Notes: generated by a model not told the origin, from the sequence alone. A stretch of 32,298 nt of DNA from Magnetospirillum moscoviense (GCF_001650635.1 NZ_LWQU01000145.1:1-32298); one strand, 5' to 3'. Numbered from the stretch's first letter, positions 23,582-31,225 are shown. A program made the numbers and translations.

Positions 23582-26500
23582 CTATTCCGCCGCGGCGTCC
23601 TTGCCGGCCGGCGGCGGGGCCGGCGGCAGGCCGGCGAAGCGGCGCAGCATCTCGAAGCGGCGACGGATCTGCACTTCCGCCTCGCCCATCAGGTGGTGGA
23701 AGCGGTCGGGATCGGCACGCTCGACCATGGTGAAGCGGGCCTCGCCCTTGGCGAAGTCGTACAGGCTGCCGGTCGGCTCCGGGCTGTCGAGCGTCAGCGG
23801 GTTGTCGGTGGTGCCCAGCTTGCGCGGGTCCCAGCGATAAAGCGGCCAATAGCCCGACTGCACCGCCAGACGCTGCTGCTCCAGGCCCGACGACAGGTCG
23901 TAGCCGTGGGCGATGCAATGGGAATAGGCGATGATCAGCGACACGCCCGGCCATGCCACCGCGTCCTGGATGGCGCGCAGCGTCTGCACGTCCTTCGAGC
24001 CGAAGGCGACATGGGCGACATAGACGTCGCCATAGGCCATGGCCATCATGCCCAAATCCTTCTTGGGCAGGCTCTTGCCGGCCACCGCGAACTTGGCGGT
24101 CGCCGCCAGCGGCGTGGCCTTGGATTGCTGGCCGCCGGTGTTGGAATAGACCTCGGTGTCCATCACCAGGATGTTGACGTTCTTGCCCGACGCCAGCACG
24201 TGGTCAAGACCGCCATAGCCGATGTCATAGGCCCAGCCGTCGCCACCGACGATCCACACCACCTTGTCGACCAGATAGTCGGCCAGTTGGTCCAGACGCT
24301 TGGCCTCGGGCTCGGTGCGGCCGGCCAGCAGCTTGCGCAGTTCCTCGACGCGCAGGCGCTGGGCGGCGATCTGGGCATCGTCCTCGTGGGTGGCGTGGGT
24401 GATCTCGTTGGCCAGCTTCTCGGGCACGATGCCCTTGGCCACCATGTGCTTCAACAGCAGCTTGGCGTTTTCGCCATGCTGGTCGACGGCCAGCCGGATG
24501 CCCAGACCGAACTCGGCATTGTCCTCGAACAGCGAGTTGGCCCAGGCCGGGCCGCGGCCGTCGGAATTCTTGGTGTAAGGAGTGGTCGGCAGGTTGCCGC
24601 CGAAGATCGACGAGCAGCCGGTGGCATTGGCCATCAGCATGCGGTCGCCGTAAAGCTGCGACAACAGCTTGATATAGGGCGTCTCGCCGCAGCCCAGGCA
24701 GGCGCCCGAGAACTCGAACAAGGGCTGCAGCAGCTGCGCGGTCTTGACGGTCGGCTTGGTGAGCTTGGTGCGATCGACTTCCGGCAGATCGACGAAGAAG
24801 CTCCAATTATCCTTCTCGTCGGCCAGGATCGGGTCCTTATCGACCATGGCCAGCGCCAGCCGGTCGGGATTGGCCTTGTCCTTGCCGGGGCAGACCTTGA
24901 CGCACAGCGAGCAGCCGGTGCAATCCTCGGGGGCCACCTGCAGCAGGTACTCGGCGCCTTTGAACTCGGCGCCCTTGTAAACCATGTGCTTGAGCGTCGA
25001 CGGCGCCGAGCCCAGGGCCGCCGGTTCGGCGACCTTGGCGCGGATGGCGCCGTGCGGGCAGACCATCGCGCACTTGTTGCACTGGATGCACAAGGATTGT
25101 TCCCACACCGGCAGCTCGGCGGCGATGTTGCGGCGCTCGAAGCGGGCCGTGCCGGTCGGCCACACGCCGTCCGGCGGGAAGGCCGAAACCGGCAGCAGGT
25201 CGCCCTTGTTGGCCAGCATCATCGCGGTGACGCGCTGGACGAATTCCGGCGCATCCTGCGGCACGATCGGCGGGCGGGTACGGTTCGAGGTGGCGTCGGC
25301 CGGGATGGTCACCTTCTCCAGGTGGGCCAGGGCCATATCGACGGCCTCGAAGTTCTTCTCGACCATCGATTGCGACTTGCGGCCATAGGTCTTCTCGATG
25401 GCCTTCTTGATGTGGCTGATCGCCTCGTCGCGGGGCAGAACGCCCGACAGCGCGAAGAAGCAGGTCTGCATGATGGTGTTGATGCGCTGGCCCATGCCGG
25501 CGGCCTGGGCCACCTTGCGGGCGTCGATGGTATAGACCTGAAGGTTCTTGTCGATGATGTCCTGCTGCACCTCGCGCGGCAGGTAATCCCACAGCTCGTC
25601 CTTGGAATAGGGCGCGTTCAGCAGGAAGGTGGCGCCGGGCTTGGCGTGGTCCAGCACCTCATAGCGATCCAGGAAGACGAAATGGTGGCAGGCGACGAAA
25701 TCGGCCTCGCCCACCAGATAGGCCGAGCGGATGGCATCGTGGCTGAAGCGCAGGTGCGAGATGGTCACCGCGCCCGACTTCTTCGAATCGTAGACGAAAT
25801 AGCCCTGGCCCTGGAAGCCGGCATTTTCGGCGATGATCTTGATGGAGTTCTTGTTGGCGCCCACCGTGCCGTCGGCGCCCAGGCCGAAGAACACCGCGCT
25901 TTTGACGCCGGGCTGCGGCAGCCCGAAACCGCCATCGACCGGCAGCGACAGGCCGGTGACATCGTCGGTGATGCCCACCGTGAAGCGGCGCTTGGGCTTG
26001 GCGGCCTTCAACTCGTCGAACACCGCCTTGACCATGGCGGGGGTGAATTCCTTGCTGGCCAGGCCGTAGCGGCCGCCGATCACCACCGGCTCGGCGGCGG
26101 TGGCGCGATTGCCGGCGGCGCGGGCCTCGGCCAGGGCGGTGACGATGTCCTGGTACAAGGGCTCGCCGACCGAGCCGCATTCCTTGGTGCGGTCCAGCAC
26201 GGCGATGGCGCGGACCGAGGTCGGCAGCGCCGAGACGAAGGCATCGATCGAGAACGGACGGAACAGGCGGATCTTCAGCACGCCCAGGCGCTCGCCCTGG
26301 CTGTTCAGGTAATCGACGGTTTCGTGCACGGTGTCGGCGCCCGAACCCATGATGACGATCACCCGGTCGGCGTCGGGGGCACCGTGATAGTCGAACAGGT
26401 TGTACTGGCGGCCGGTCAGCTTGGCGAAGCGGTCCATCACCTGCTGCACGATGCCGGGGCAGGCTTCGTACCACGGGTTCCTGGCTTCCTGCATCTGGAA

Positions 26501-27178
26501 GAAGGTGTCGGGATTCTGCGACGAACCGCGCAAGGACGGATGGTCGGGCGAAAGCGCGCGGGTGCGGTGCGCCCTGACCAGATCGTCGTCGATCATGCGG
26601 TGCAGGTCGGCGTCGGCCAGTTCCTCGATCTTGGCGACCTCGTGGCTGGTGCGGAAACCGTCGAAGAAATGCAGGAACGGCACACGCGACTGCAGCGAGC
26701 TCGCATGGGCCACCATCGCCATGTCGTGGGCTTCCTGGACGCCGGCCGCGGCCAGCATGGCGAAACCGGTCTGGCGGCAGGCCATGACGTCGGAATGGTC
26801 GCCGAAGATCGACAGGCCATGGGTCGCCACCGTGCGTGCCGACACATGCATGGTGAAGGCGGTCAGCTCACCGGCGATCTTGTACATGTTGGGGATCATC
26901 AGCAGCAGGCCCTGCGACGCCGTGAAGGTGGTCGCCAGCGACCCCGCCTGAAGCGCACCGTGCACGGCGCCGGCAGCACCGCCCTCGTGTTGCATCTCGG
27001 CGACGTTGGGAACCACGCCCCAGATGTTGGTCTTGCCTTCCGAAGCCCACTGATCGGCCAGTTCCCCCATGGTGGAGGACGGCGTGATGGGATAGATCGC
27101 CGCCACTTCGGACAGCCGGTAGGCGACCGAGGTGCAGGCTTCGTTTCCGTCGACGGTGATCAGGTGGCGTTTGGTCAT
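23582..27178 (-). CDS. nifJ: Pyruvate:ferredoxin (flavodoxin) oxidoreductase
   Basis: The enzyme oxidises pyruvate and CoA to acetyl-CoA and CO2 while reducing ferredoxin or flavodoxin, and in nitrogen fixers supplies nitrogenase with electrons. The single chain has 1198 residues, the full homodimer-type length. Domain order matches the family: N-terminal pyrimidine-binding domain, gamma domain, two 4Fe-4S ferredoxin motifs (CIQCNKCAMVCP near 694, CTGCSLCVKVCP near 753), the proximal-cluster CLGCGETPY near 826, and the TPP-binding GDGWAYDIGYGG near 979. No frameshift is seen. No flavodoxin, ferredoxin or nif gene lies next to it, so it is a free-standing unit. A tyrosine phosphatase or regulator is not apparent upstream. 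Expression under low oxygen is likely from the family. Confidence 0.97.
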   Translation of the reverse strand: MTKRHLITVDGNEACTSVAYRLSEVAAIYPITPSSTMGELADQWASEGKTNIWGVVPNVAEMQHEGGAAGAVHGALQAGSLATTFTASQGLLLMIPNMYKIAGELTAFTMHVSARTVATHGLSIFGDHSDVMACRQTGFAMLAAAGVQEAHDMAMVAHASSLQSRVPFLHFFDGFRTSHEVAKIEELADADLHRMIDDDLVRAHRTRALSPDHPSLRGSSQNPDTFFQMQEARNPWYEACPGIVQQVMDRFAKLTGRQYNLFDYHGAPDADRVIVIMGSGADTVHETVDYLNSQGERLGVLKIRLFRPFSIDAFVSALPTSVRAIAVLDRTKECGSVGEPLYQDIVTALAEARAAGNRATAAEPVVIGGRYGLASKEFTPAMVKAVFDELKAAKPKRRFTVGITDDVTGLSLPVDGGFGLPQPGVKSAVFFGLGADGTVGANKNSIKIIAENAGFQGQGYFVYDSKKSGAVTISHLRFSHDAIRSAYLVGEADFVACHHFVFLDRYEVLDHAKPGATFLLNAPYSKDELWDYLPREVQQDIIDKNLQVYTIDARKVAQAAGMGQRINTIMQTCFFALSGVLPRDEAISHIKKAIEKTYGRKSQSMVEKNFEAVDMALAHLEKVTIPADATSNRTRPPIVPQDAPEFVQRVTAMMLANKGDLLPVSAFPPDGVWPTGTARFERRNIAAELPVWEQSLCIQCNKCAMVCPHGAIRAKVAEPAALGSAPSTLKHMVYKGAEFKGAEYLLQVAPEDCTGCSLCVKVCPGKDKANPDRLALAMVDKDPILADEKDNWSFFVDLPEVDRTKLTKPTVKTAQLLQPLFEFSGACLGCGETPYIKLLSQLYGDRMLMANATGCSSIFGGNLPTTPYTKNSDGRGPAWANSLFEDNAEFGLGIRLAVDQHGENAKLLLKHMVAKGIVPEKLANEITHATHEDDAQIAAQRLRVEELRKLLAGRTEPEAKRLDQLADYLVDKVVWIVGGDGWAYDIGYGGLDHVLASGKNVNILVMDTEVYSNTGGQQSKATPLAATAKFAVAGKSLPKKDLGMMAMAYGDVYVAHVAFGSKDVQTLRAIQDAVAWPGVSLIIAYSHCIAHGYDLSSGLEQQRLAVQSGYWPLYRWDPRKLGTTDNPLTLDSPEPTGSLYDFAKGEARFTMVERADPDRFHHLMGEAEVQIRRRFEMLRRFAGLPPAPPPAGKDAAAE

Positions 27179-27536
27179 GTTTGCTTCGTCCGGTGCTGAA
27201 AGGGACGAGCCGAACGGGCCCGCCCCGGGTATAGTTCAAACGGGACGGCAGCATAGGCAGGGGCGGCGGGAACTCGCAAGTAACTAATCAAAAGGAGGTT
27301 GATAAACGAAACAAAATTGCTTGCAAATTGGAGTCGTTCAAAAAATAATCCACCGCTCTCCCACCTTTTTGTGTGGCGGCGATACCTGAACGGGCGGGGC
27401 AGGCTCGCCCGATGGTGTTGGCCTGGAGGCCGCGATACGAAAGACATAAAAATTTCTCGCCAGGCACAACAAGAGGTTGCTATCCGTGATCGAAGAAGAG
27501 TAAATTTACAACCGGGGCATTTATACAGGAACCGCC
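27179..27536. other. AT-rich divergent intergenic region between nifJ and the XRE gene
   Basis: This 358-bp gap has no gene I can support. It is more AT-rich than its surroundings and holds the nifJ promoter (minus) and the XRE-gene promoter (plus). It contains an ATCAA-N7-TTGAT dyad (27287-27303), whose arms are reversed relative to an FNR/FixK box, and a 6-bp inverted repeat GCCTGG/CCAGGC (27421-27465). AAAGGAGG at 27291-27298 looks like a ribosome-binding site but has no properly spaced start codon behind it. Confidence 0.5.
27477..27506 (+). promoter_or_regulatory. Putative sigma-70 promoter for the XRE-family gene
   Basis: TTGCTA (27477-27482) as -35 and TAAATT (27501-27506) as -10 have an 18-bp spacer and lie about 30 bases ahead of ATG 27537. 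The match is moderate, but the AT-rich setting and position fit. No start site has been shown. Confidence 0.35.
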
Positions 27537-28022
27537 ATGACCGCAGCCGCTAAGAAAGTCACCAAAACCCCTCGTCGTCCGTCCAGCCGTGGACGCACGC
27601 CGTCGGGTAAGCCCAACCCCATCGATGTGCATGTGGGGGGGCGGGTCCGTCTCCGCCGCACCCTTCTTGGCATGAGCCAGGAAAAGCTGGGCGAAGCGCT
27701 GGGCCTGACCTTCCAGCAAGTTCAAAAGTACGAGCGCGGCGCCAACCGCGTCGGCGCCAGCCGCCTGTTCGACCTGTCTCGCGTCCTCGACGTGCCGGTC
27801 AGCTTCTTTTTCGACGACATGACCGAGGAAGTGGAATCGTTGTCGCCTCGCCTGATCCTGGGCCTCAAGGAAGAGCCGGCGACTTTCGAGGCCGACCCGA
27901 TGACCAAGCGCGAGACGTTGGAACTGGTTCGCGCCTATTACCGCATCGCCGACCCGCAGGTTCGCCGGCGGGTGCTTGACCTGGCCAAGGCGCTGGGCGC
28001 CGTCGTCGGTCCGGGCGAATAA
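27537..28022 (+). CDS. XRE-family helix-turn-helix transcriptional regulator
   Basis: This 161-residue protein has a Lys/Arg/Pro-rich N-terminal tail, then a Cro/C1-type helix-turn-helix domain at about residues 31-92 (VGGRVRLRRTLLGMSQEKLGEAL, LTFQQVQKYERGANRVGASRL). A C-terminal helical segment (ELVRAYYRIADPQVRRRVLDLAKALG) follows. The QKYE-x-G-x-NRVGASRL core is typical of the alphaproteobacterial group of such regulators. It is paralogous to the regulator at 31327-31773, including the C-terminal helix. It lies directly upstream of the luxR-luxI genes, with a hairpin in between. Target genes are unknown. Confidence 0.92.
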   Translation: MTAAAKKVTKTPRRPSSRGRTPSGKPNPIDVHVGGRVRLRRTLLGMSQEKLGEALGLTFQQVQKYERGANRVGASRLFDLSRVLDVPVSFFFDDMTEEVESLSPRLILGLKEEPATFEADPMTKRETLELVRAYYRIADPQVRRRVLDLAKALGAVVGPGE

Positions 28023-28053
28023 TCGGCTGATCCCCCGTGGCGCGAGTGCCCTG

Positions 28054-28083
28054 CCCCAGAAAGTCGCTTGCGATTTTCTGGGG
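28054..28083 (+). terminator. Hairpin terminator after the XRE-family gene
   Basis: A 14-bp stem (CCCCAGAAAGTCGC with GCGATTTTCTGGGG, one G-T pair) and a minimal loop begin 31 bases after the stop at 28022. No T run follows on the plus strand, so termination is probable but not sure. It separates the XRE transcript from luxR. The remaining 150 bases to luxR show no clear lux box. Confidence 0.6.
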
Positions 28084-28233
28084 TAAGCAGGTCACTCATT
28101 CGGTGAATCGTGTGGTGATTCTGAAGTCCGCATGAAGACGCGAACATCACAATCATCACGCTAAGCGCCAAGGGGGCAGTCCGCGATTTGGTCCGGCAAC
28201 GGACGACGCCTGAAACGGGAGCCTGGGCGGCGT

Positions 28234-28935
28234 ATGCGGATTGACGACTACATCGAGGCCACCAATCAGTCGAAAAGCCAGGACGACGTGTTCGCCCTGT
28301 TCCAGTCGGCGGCGGCGTCGCTGGGCTATGACCGCATGATGTACCGCGCGTTGCGCAACCATCCCGACACCACGCTGCCCTGCGTCGCCAAGACCTATCC
28401 CGAGGAATGGATCGCCCATTACGTCGCGAAGGGCTATGTCGATACCGACCCGGTCGGTGTGCGCATGCTGGTTTCGGGGCTGCCGTTCCTGTGGTGGGAG
28501 GCGGTGCAAAAGGGCAACCGCCATGCCGGCACCATCTTGAACGAGGCCGAGGAATTCGGCCTGAAGGACGGTGCCGCGGTGCCGATCCACGGACCCAACG
28601 GCGAATGCGTCGGTATCGGTTTCGCCAGTACCACTGGCGGCATCGACGGCCGCTCCTCGCTTTCCAAGCTGCAGTTGATGGCGGTGCAGTTCCACACCGC
28701 CTACAGTGCACTGACCCAGCCGCGCCAGTTGACCGCCATCCACCTGACCCCGCGTGAGCGGGAAATCCTGCTGTGGTGCGGGCGTGGCAAAAGCTCGTGG
28801 GCGATCGGCGAGATATTGCACATCGCCGAGAACTCGGTCGAGTGGCACCTGAAGAACATCTTCCGCAAATTGTCGGTCGATTCCCGCGTCACCGCCGTGG
28901 TCAAGGCGCTGCATCTCGGGCTTATTTTCCTGTAA
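28234..28935 (+). CDS. LuxR-family acyl-homoserine-lactone-responsive regulator
   Basis: This is a 233-residue LuxR/TraR-type receptor. The autoinducer-binding domain (about 1-165) holds the conserved ligand-pocket residues: Trp59 and Tyr63 (EEWIAHYVAKGY), Asp72-Pro73, Trp87/Trp88 and Gly113 (KDGAAVPI). The C-terminal GerE/LuxR helix-turn-helix (about 171-225) reads LTPREREILLWCGRGKSSWAIGEI and then VEWHLKNIFRKLSV, with Glu178, Leu182 and Gly185 in register. A LuxI-type synthase gene follows after 104 bases, so this is its likely cognate receptor. The ATG at 28234 has a purine-rich GGGAG stretch about 13 bases upstream, a weak site. Confidence 0.95.
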   Translation: MRIDDYIEATNQSKSQDDVFALFQSAAASLGYDRMMYRALRNHPDTTLPCVAKTYPEEWIAHYVAKGYVDTDPVGVRMLVSGLPFLWWEAVQKGNRHAGTILNEAEEFGLKDGAAVPIHGPNGECVGIGFASTTGGIDGRSSLSKLQLMAVQFHTAYSALTQPRQLTAIHLTPREREILLWCGRGKSSWAIGEILHIAENSVEWHLKNIFRKLSVDSRVTAVVKALHLGLIFL

Positions 28936-28955
28936 AAACAATGGGATGAGCTGAC

Positions 28956-28973
28956 CCCACGGAGTTCCGTGGG
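28956..28973. promoter_or_regulatory. 18-bp near-perfect dyad between luxR and luxI: lux-box-like or attenuator hairpin
   Basis: The sequence CCCACGGA-GT-TCCGTGGG is an 18-bp dyad of 8-bp arms with a 2-base centre, starting 20 bases after the luxR stop. Its centre is about 75 bases ahead of the luxI GTG. The size and position suit a lux box bound by the LuxR protein, but it lacks the usual CTG/CAG ends. As RNA it would form a 7-bp stem with an AGTT loop, so an intercistronic terminator is the alternative. Confidence 0.5.
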
Positions 28974-29039
28974 ATGTTTCAGTCGCCCGAATGTGGGCAT
29001 TCTTCGTTTCAGCAAAACGGCTGGGCGGAGGAACTTCCC

Positions 29040-29678
29040 GTGATTGATTGCTTCACCTACGAAACCGCGCATTTGTTCGGCGATGCCTTGGCGTCCCAGT
29101 TTCGCCTGCGCCACAAAGTGTTCGTCGAGAAGCAGCAATGGGGCGTGCCGAACTGGCGCGGCATGGAGTACGACCAGTACGACACGCCGGCGGCGGTCTA
29201 TTGCGTGTGGCGCGACGACGACGCGGTGGTGCGTGGTGTCGCCCGGCTGGCGCCGACCACCATCCCTTACATGATCAAGGATTTGTGGCCCGAGCTGGTC
29301 ACCAACGGCGAGCTGCCGGCCTGCCCGGACATCTGGGAATCGACCCGTCTGGGCATCGACCACGATCTGCCCAAGCCGCTGCGCCGTCGCATCCTGTCGG
29401 AGCTGATCCTGGCCTACATGGAGGCCTCGCTGCGTCATCAGGTCAAGGGCCTGATCGGCATCGGCTACGAATGGTGCTGGGAGCATTCCTTCAATCGCCA
29501 GGGCTGGCCGGTGCGCCGACTGGGGCCGAACAAGGAAATCGACGGGCTGAGCAGCTATGTCGGCCTGTTGCCGGTGTCGCACGCCCATCTGCACAGCCTG
29601 CGCGCCGCCACCGGCATCCACAGCCCGGTGCTGCGCACCGCCGAGGACATTCTTTACCAGGGAGTGGCGGCCGAATGA
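29040..29678 (+). CDS. LuxI-family acyl-homoserine-lactone synthase
   Basis: The enzyme makes the N-acyl-homoserine-lactone signal from S-adenosylmethionine and an acyl carrier. GTG 29040 is the start because GGAGGAAC lies nine bases upstream and the family's N-terminus begins here; an earlier in-frame ATG at 28974 lies inside the intergenic dyad region. The 212-residue protein shows the conserved N-terminal block (RLRHKVFVEKQQW, then EYDQYDT), the GVARLAPTT strand and the WESTRLGI motif, so Arg, Trp, Asp and Glu/Arg positions of the active site are kept. The acyl chain used cannot be read. Its stop overlaps the start of a tiny downstream gene. Confidence 0.93.
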   Translation: MIDCFTYETAHLFGDALASQFRLRHKVFVEKQQWGVPNWRGMEYDQYDTPAAVYCVWRDDDAVVRGVARLAPTTIPYMIKDLWPELVTNGELPACPDIWESTRLGIDHDLPKPLRRRILSELILAYMEASLRHQVKGLIGIGYEWCWEHSFNRQGWPVRRLGPNKEIDGLSSYVGLLPVSHAHLHSLRAATGIHSPVLRTAEDILYQGVAAE

Positions 29679-29887
29679 GCGAAGCCGAACAAGACGCCAC
29701 CCGAGCCCTGCTGCCCGGCCTTCATTACCTGGCGGTGGAAGCGTTGCGCTCGGGAAGCCCGGCGGTGTCGCGGGTGATCTACGACGCGATCTCGACAATA
29801 GAAAACATCATGGATGAGAAGGGAGAGTACAATGAACAATGTTGTGTCGCTGCGGCGTCTGAAGCCGGAATCCGACAGCCTCATTGA
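29675..29887 (+). CDS. Small protein translationally coupled to luxI
   Basis: The ATG at 29675 overlaps the luxI stop (ATGA), opening a 70-residue frame. The first 50 residues (EAEQDATRALLPGLHYLAVE, then SPAVSRVIYDAISTIENI) look like two amphipathic helices; the last 20 overlap the next gene in another frame. I do not recognise a family. Coupling to luxI suggests a function connected with the signal system, perhaps an anti-activator or a structural partner, but this is inference from position. The short size and the overlap make the C-terminal part uncertain. Confidence 0.6.
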   Translation: MSEAEQDATRALLPGLHYLAVEALRSGSPAVSRVIYDAISTIENIMDEKGEYNEQCCVAAASEAGIRQPH

Positions 29888-30035
29888 AGCGCCTTTGATG
29901 TCGCAGAAGATGTTTCGCACCGCCTTGGTGCGGATGCTGAACCACGCCCGCCAGCAGGGCTTGACCGACACCACGCTGACCTTGGACCTGACGCTGACCG
30001 CGCTGGATGCCGATTACGACCGGCGCCGGTCCTGA
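29832..30035 (+). CDS. Small protein downstream of luxI, overlapping the previous frame
   Basis: The 67-residue frame starts at ATG 29832 behind a good GGGAGAG ribosome-binding site. The sequence (MNNVVSLRRLKPESDSL, then LMSQKMFRTALVRMLNHARQQ and LTLDLTLTALDADYDRRRS) suggests a helix and a beta segment, with no known domain. It overlaps the preceding 70-residue frame by 56 bases. Both follow luxI closely and end before a cluster of hairpins, so the transcript is probably luxI plus these two genes. Function unknown. A real gene is supported mainly by the ribosome-binding site and GC-rich codon usage. Confidence 0.6.
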   Translation: MNNVVSLRRLKPESDSLIEAPLMSQKMFRTALVRMLNHARQQGLTDTTLTLDLTLTALDADYDRRRS

Positions 30036-30045
30036 TCAGGGCTCC

Positions 30046-30084
30046 GTGCAAAAGTCCTTCGCTTCGCTCTGTGTACTTTTGCAC
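30046..30084. repeat. Inverted-repeat element, copy 1 (minus orientation), terminator-like
   Basis: GTGCAAAAGT (30046-30055) and ACTTTTGCAC (30075-30084) form a perfect 10-bp stem with a 19-base loop. The reverse complement shares most of its bases with the element at 30244-30280. It starts 11 bases after the last small gene, so it probably ends that transcript; the T run is inside the stem, which makes it usable from either side. Confidence 0.7.
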
Positions 30085-30100
30085 GTTGATTCAAAAAGAG

Positions 30101-30135
30101 AAAAATAGGCTTGGGGCGGCCCTACGCCTATTTTT
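30101..30135. terminator. Bidirectional terminator hairpin
   Basis: AAAAATAGGC (30101-30110) and GCCTATTTTT (30126-30135) form a 10-bp stem with a 15-base loop that contains a further GGG/CCC pairing. The A and T ends give a T run on either strand. It lies in the gap between the luxI-led genes (plus) and the binding-protein gene (minus). Confidence 0.7.
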
Positions 30136-30147
30136 CATGTTTGACAG

Positions 30148-30182
30148 CCGCCATGAGTCGAGCCGTGCTCGCCTCATGGCGG
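30148..30182. repeat. Long double hairpin
   Basis: CCGCCATGAG (30148-30157) pairs with CTCATGGCGG (30173-30182), and inside it CGAGC pairs with GCTCG around a CGT loop, giving 15 bp of stem in total. There is no T run, so it may be a structural repeat rather than a terminator. Confidence 0.6.
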
Positions 30183-30193
30183 GAAAATAAACC

Positions 30194-30228
30194 AATCCCG
30201 CGCGGAAAGCTTGCTTGAGCACGGGATT
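30194..30228. repeat. Hairpin with AATCCCG/CGGGATT arms
   Basis: AATCCCG (30194-30200) and CGGGATT (30222-30228) make a 7-bp stem with a 21-base loop that holds an AAGC/GCTT pairing. It is the fourth of five consecutive hairpins in this gap. Confidence 0.5.
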
Positions 30229-30243
30229 TCCCAACAGAATCGG

Positions 30244-30280
30244 GAAAAAGTACACCGAGGCGAAGCCGAGGGACTTTTTC
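30244..30280. repeat. Inverted-repeat element, copy 2 (plus orientation), terminator-like
   Basis: GAAAAAGT (30244-30251) and ACTTTTTC (30273-30280) form an 8-bp stem. The interior holds the inverted repeat GAGGCGAAGCCGAGG. Its sequence matches the reverse complement of copy 1 at 30046-30084 over about 31 bases with few differences. It lies 10 bases beyond the stop of the minus-strand binding-protein gene and probably terminates it. Confidence 0.7.
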
Positions 30281-30289
30281 ACGCGGGAA

Positions 30290-31225
30290 CTATTCCGGTG
30301 TCCTGAACGATTCTGCGGGGTCGTCGCTGGGATACAGAATCTGCTGCCGCAACAGGCCGGTCATCGGCAGGTTGAGGTTGACGCCCTTGGGGGGAATCGG
30401 TGACTGGAACCACTGGACATACAGTTTTTCCAGGTCGCCGCTCTTCATCAATGCCTTGACGGTGCCATCGACCACCGCCTTGAAGGCCGGGTCATTCCTG
30501 CGCAGCATGATGGCGATCGGCTCGATCGACATCGACGGGCCGACCAGTTCGTACCCCTGCGGATCGGCAGACATGGCGATCAGGCCGGCCAGCAAATTGT
30601 CGTCCATGACGAAGGCCTGGGCTTGGCCGCTTTCCAGCAGCGCGAAGGATTGCAGGTGGTCCTCGCCGAACAGCTCGCGCATCGGCGTGCCGCCGCCGGG
30701 CTGACGGGCGCCCAGCAACTGGATGCTGGTGCTGCGCTTGGTGGTGGCGACCGAGGCGCCGCGCAATTGCCCCAGATTCTTGACCCCCGAGTCCTTCTTG
30801 ACGGCTACTCGCACCGCCGAGACGAAGGTGGTGGGGGCGAAGGCGACCTGGGCCTGGCGTTCGGTATTGTTGGTGGTCGATCCGCATTCCAGGTCGATGG
30901 TGCCGGCAAGGGTGCTGGCGATGCGGTTGGCCGAGGTCACCGCGACGTGACGGACCTCAAGTCGTGGCAGCGCCAGCTTGGCCTTGACCGCTTCGACGAC
31001 GCGGTTGCAGACATCGACGTGGTATCCGACGAAGCGACCGCCTTCAAGCGCATAGGACAGCGGGTAAGAGCTTTCCCGCACCCCCAAGGTGATGGCGCCG
31101 GTGCGCTTGATCTTGTCCAGCGTCATCTCGGTCTGTGTGGCCCCGGGCTGGTCGGCAAGCGCCGCCAGCGGGGCGAGAAACATCGCGGCCAGGGCCACGC
31201 CCACCGTCAACCGAGCCATGAGCAT
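30290..31225 (-). CDS. Periplasmic amino-acid-binding protein (GltI-like, SBP family 3)
   Basis: This 311-residue protein has a signal peptide (MARLTVGVALAAMFLAPLAALAD) and a family 3 binding fold. The LDKIKRTGAITLGVRESSYP start, the DLECGSTTNNTERQAQVAFA segment and VKNLGQLRGASVATT resemble the glutamate/aspartate-binding proteins of ABC uptake systems (GltI/AatJ). The start is ATG 31225 or ATG 31219, behind a GGGAGGGGGGAG ribosome-binding site. No permease or ATPase gene accompanies it, so it is an orphan: its transport partner must be elsewhere, or it serves a sensory role like the two binding proteins at 10.8 and 13.6 kb. It is preceded by a TTGACA-type promoter. Confidence 0.9.
   Translation of the reverse strand: MLMARLTVGVALAAMFLAPLAALADQPGATQTEMTLDKIKRTGAITLGVRESSYPLSYALEGGRFVGYHVDVCNRVVEAVKAKLALPRLEVRHVAVTSANRIASTLAGTIDLECGSTTNNTERQAQVAFAPTTFVSAVRVAVKKDSGVKNLGQLRGASVATTKRSTSIQLLGARQPGGGTPMRELFGEDHLQSFALLESGQAQAFVMDDNLLAGLIAMSADPQGYELVGPSMSIEPIAIMLRRNDPAFKAVVDGTVKALMKSGDLEKLYVQWFQSPIPPKGVNLNLPMTGLLRQQILYPSDDPAESFRTPE

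Noticed and set aside
23693-27199. An open plus-strand frame of about 1168 codons opposite nifJ
   Set aside because: It mirrors the nifJ coding frame, has no family resemblance and no ribosome-binding site, and is a known artefact of high-GC codon usage.
27291-27301. AAAGGAGG directly followed by TTG, suggesting a small gene at 27299
   Set aside because: The ribosome-binding site abuts the TTG with no spacing, the reading frame has no family match, and the region fits a divergent promoter.
27287-27303. A possible FNR/FixK box upstream of nifJ
   Set aside because: The half-sites are reversed (ATCAA-N7-TTGAT rather than TTGAT-N4-ATCAA) and the spacing is wrong, so it does not match the consensus.
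28094-28113. A possible lux box upstream of luxR around CACTCATTCGGTGAATCGTG
   Set aside because: Only 4-bp arms (ATTC/GAAT) are symmetrical; it is too weak to call.
29048-29887. A plus-strand frame reading through the luxI gene in another phase
   Set aside because: Only its last 70 codons, from ATG 29675, are plausible; the earlier part overlaps the conserved synthase and is a shadow.
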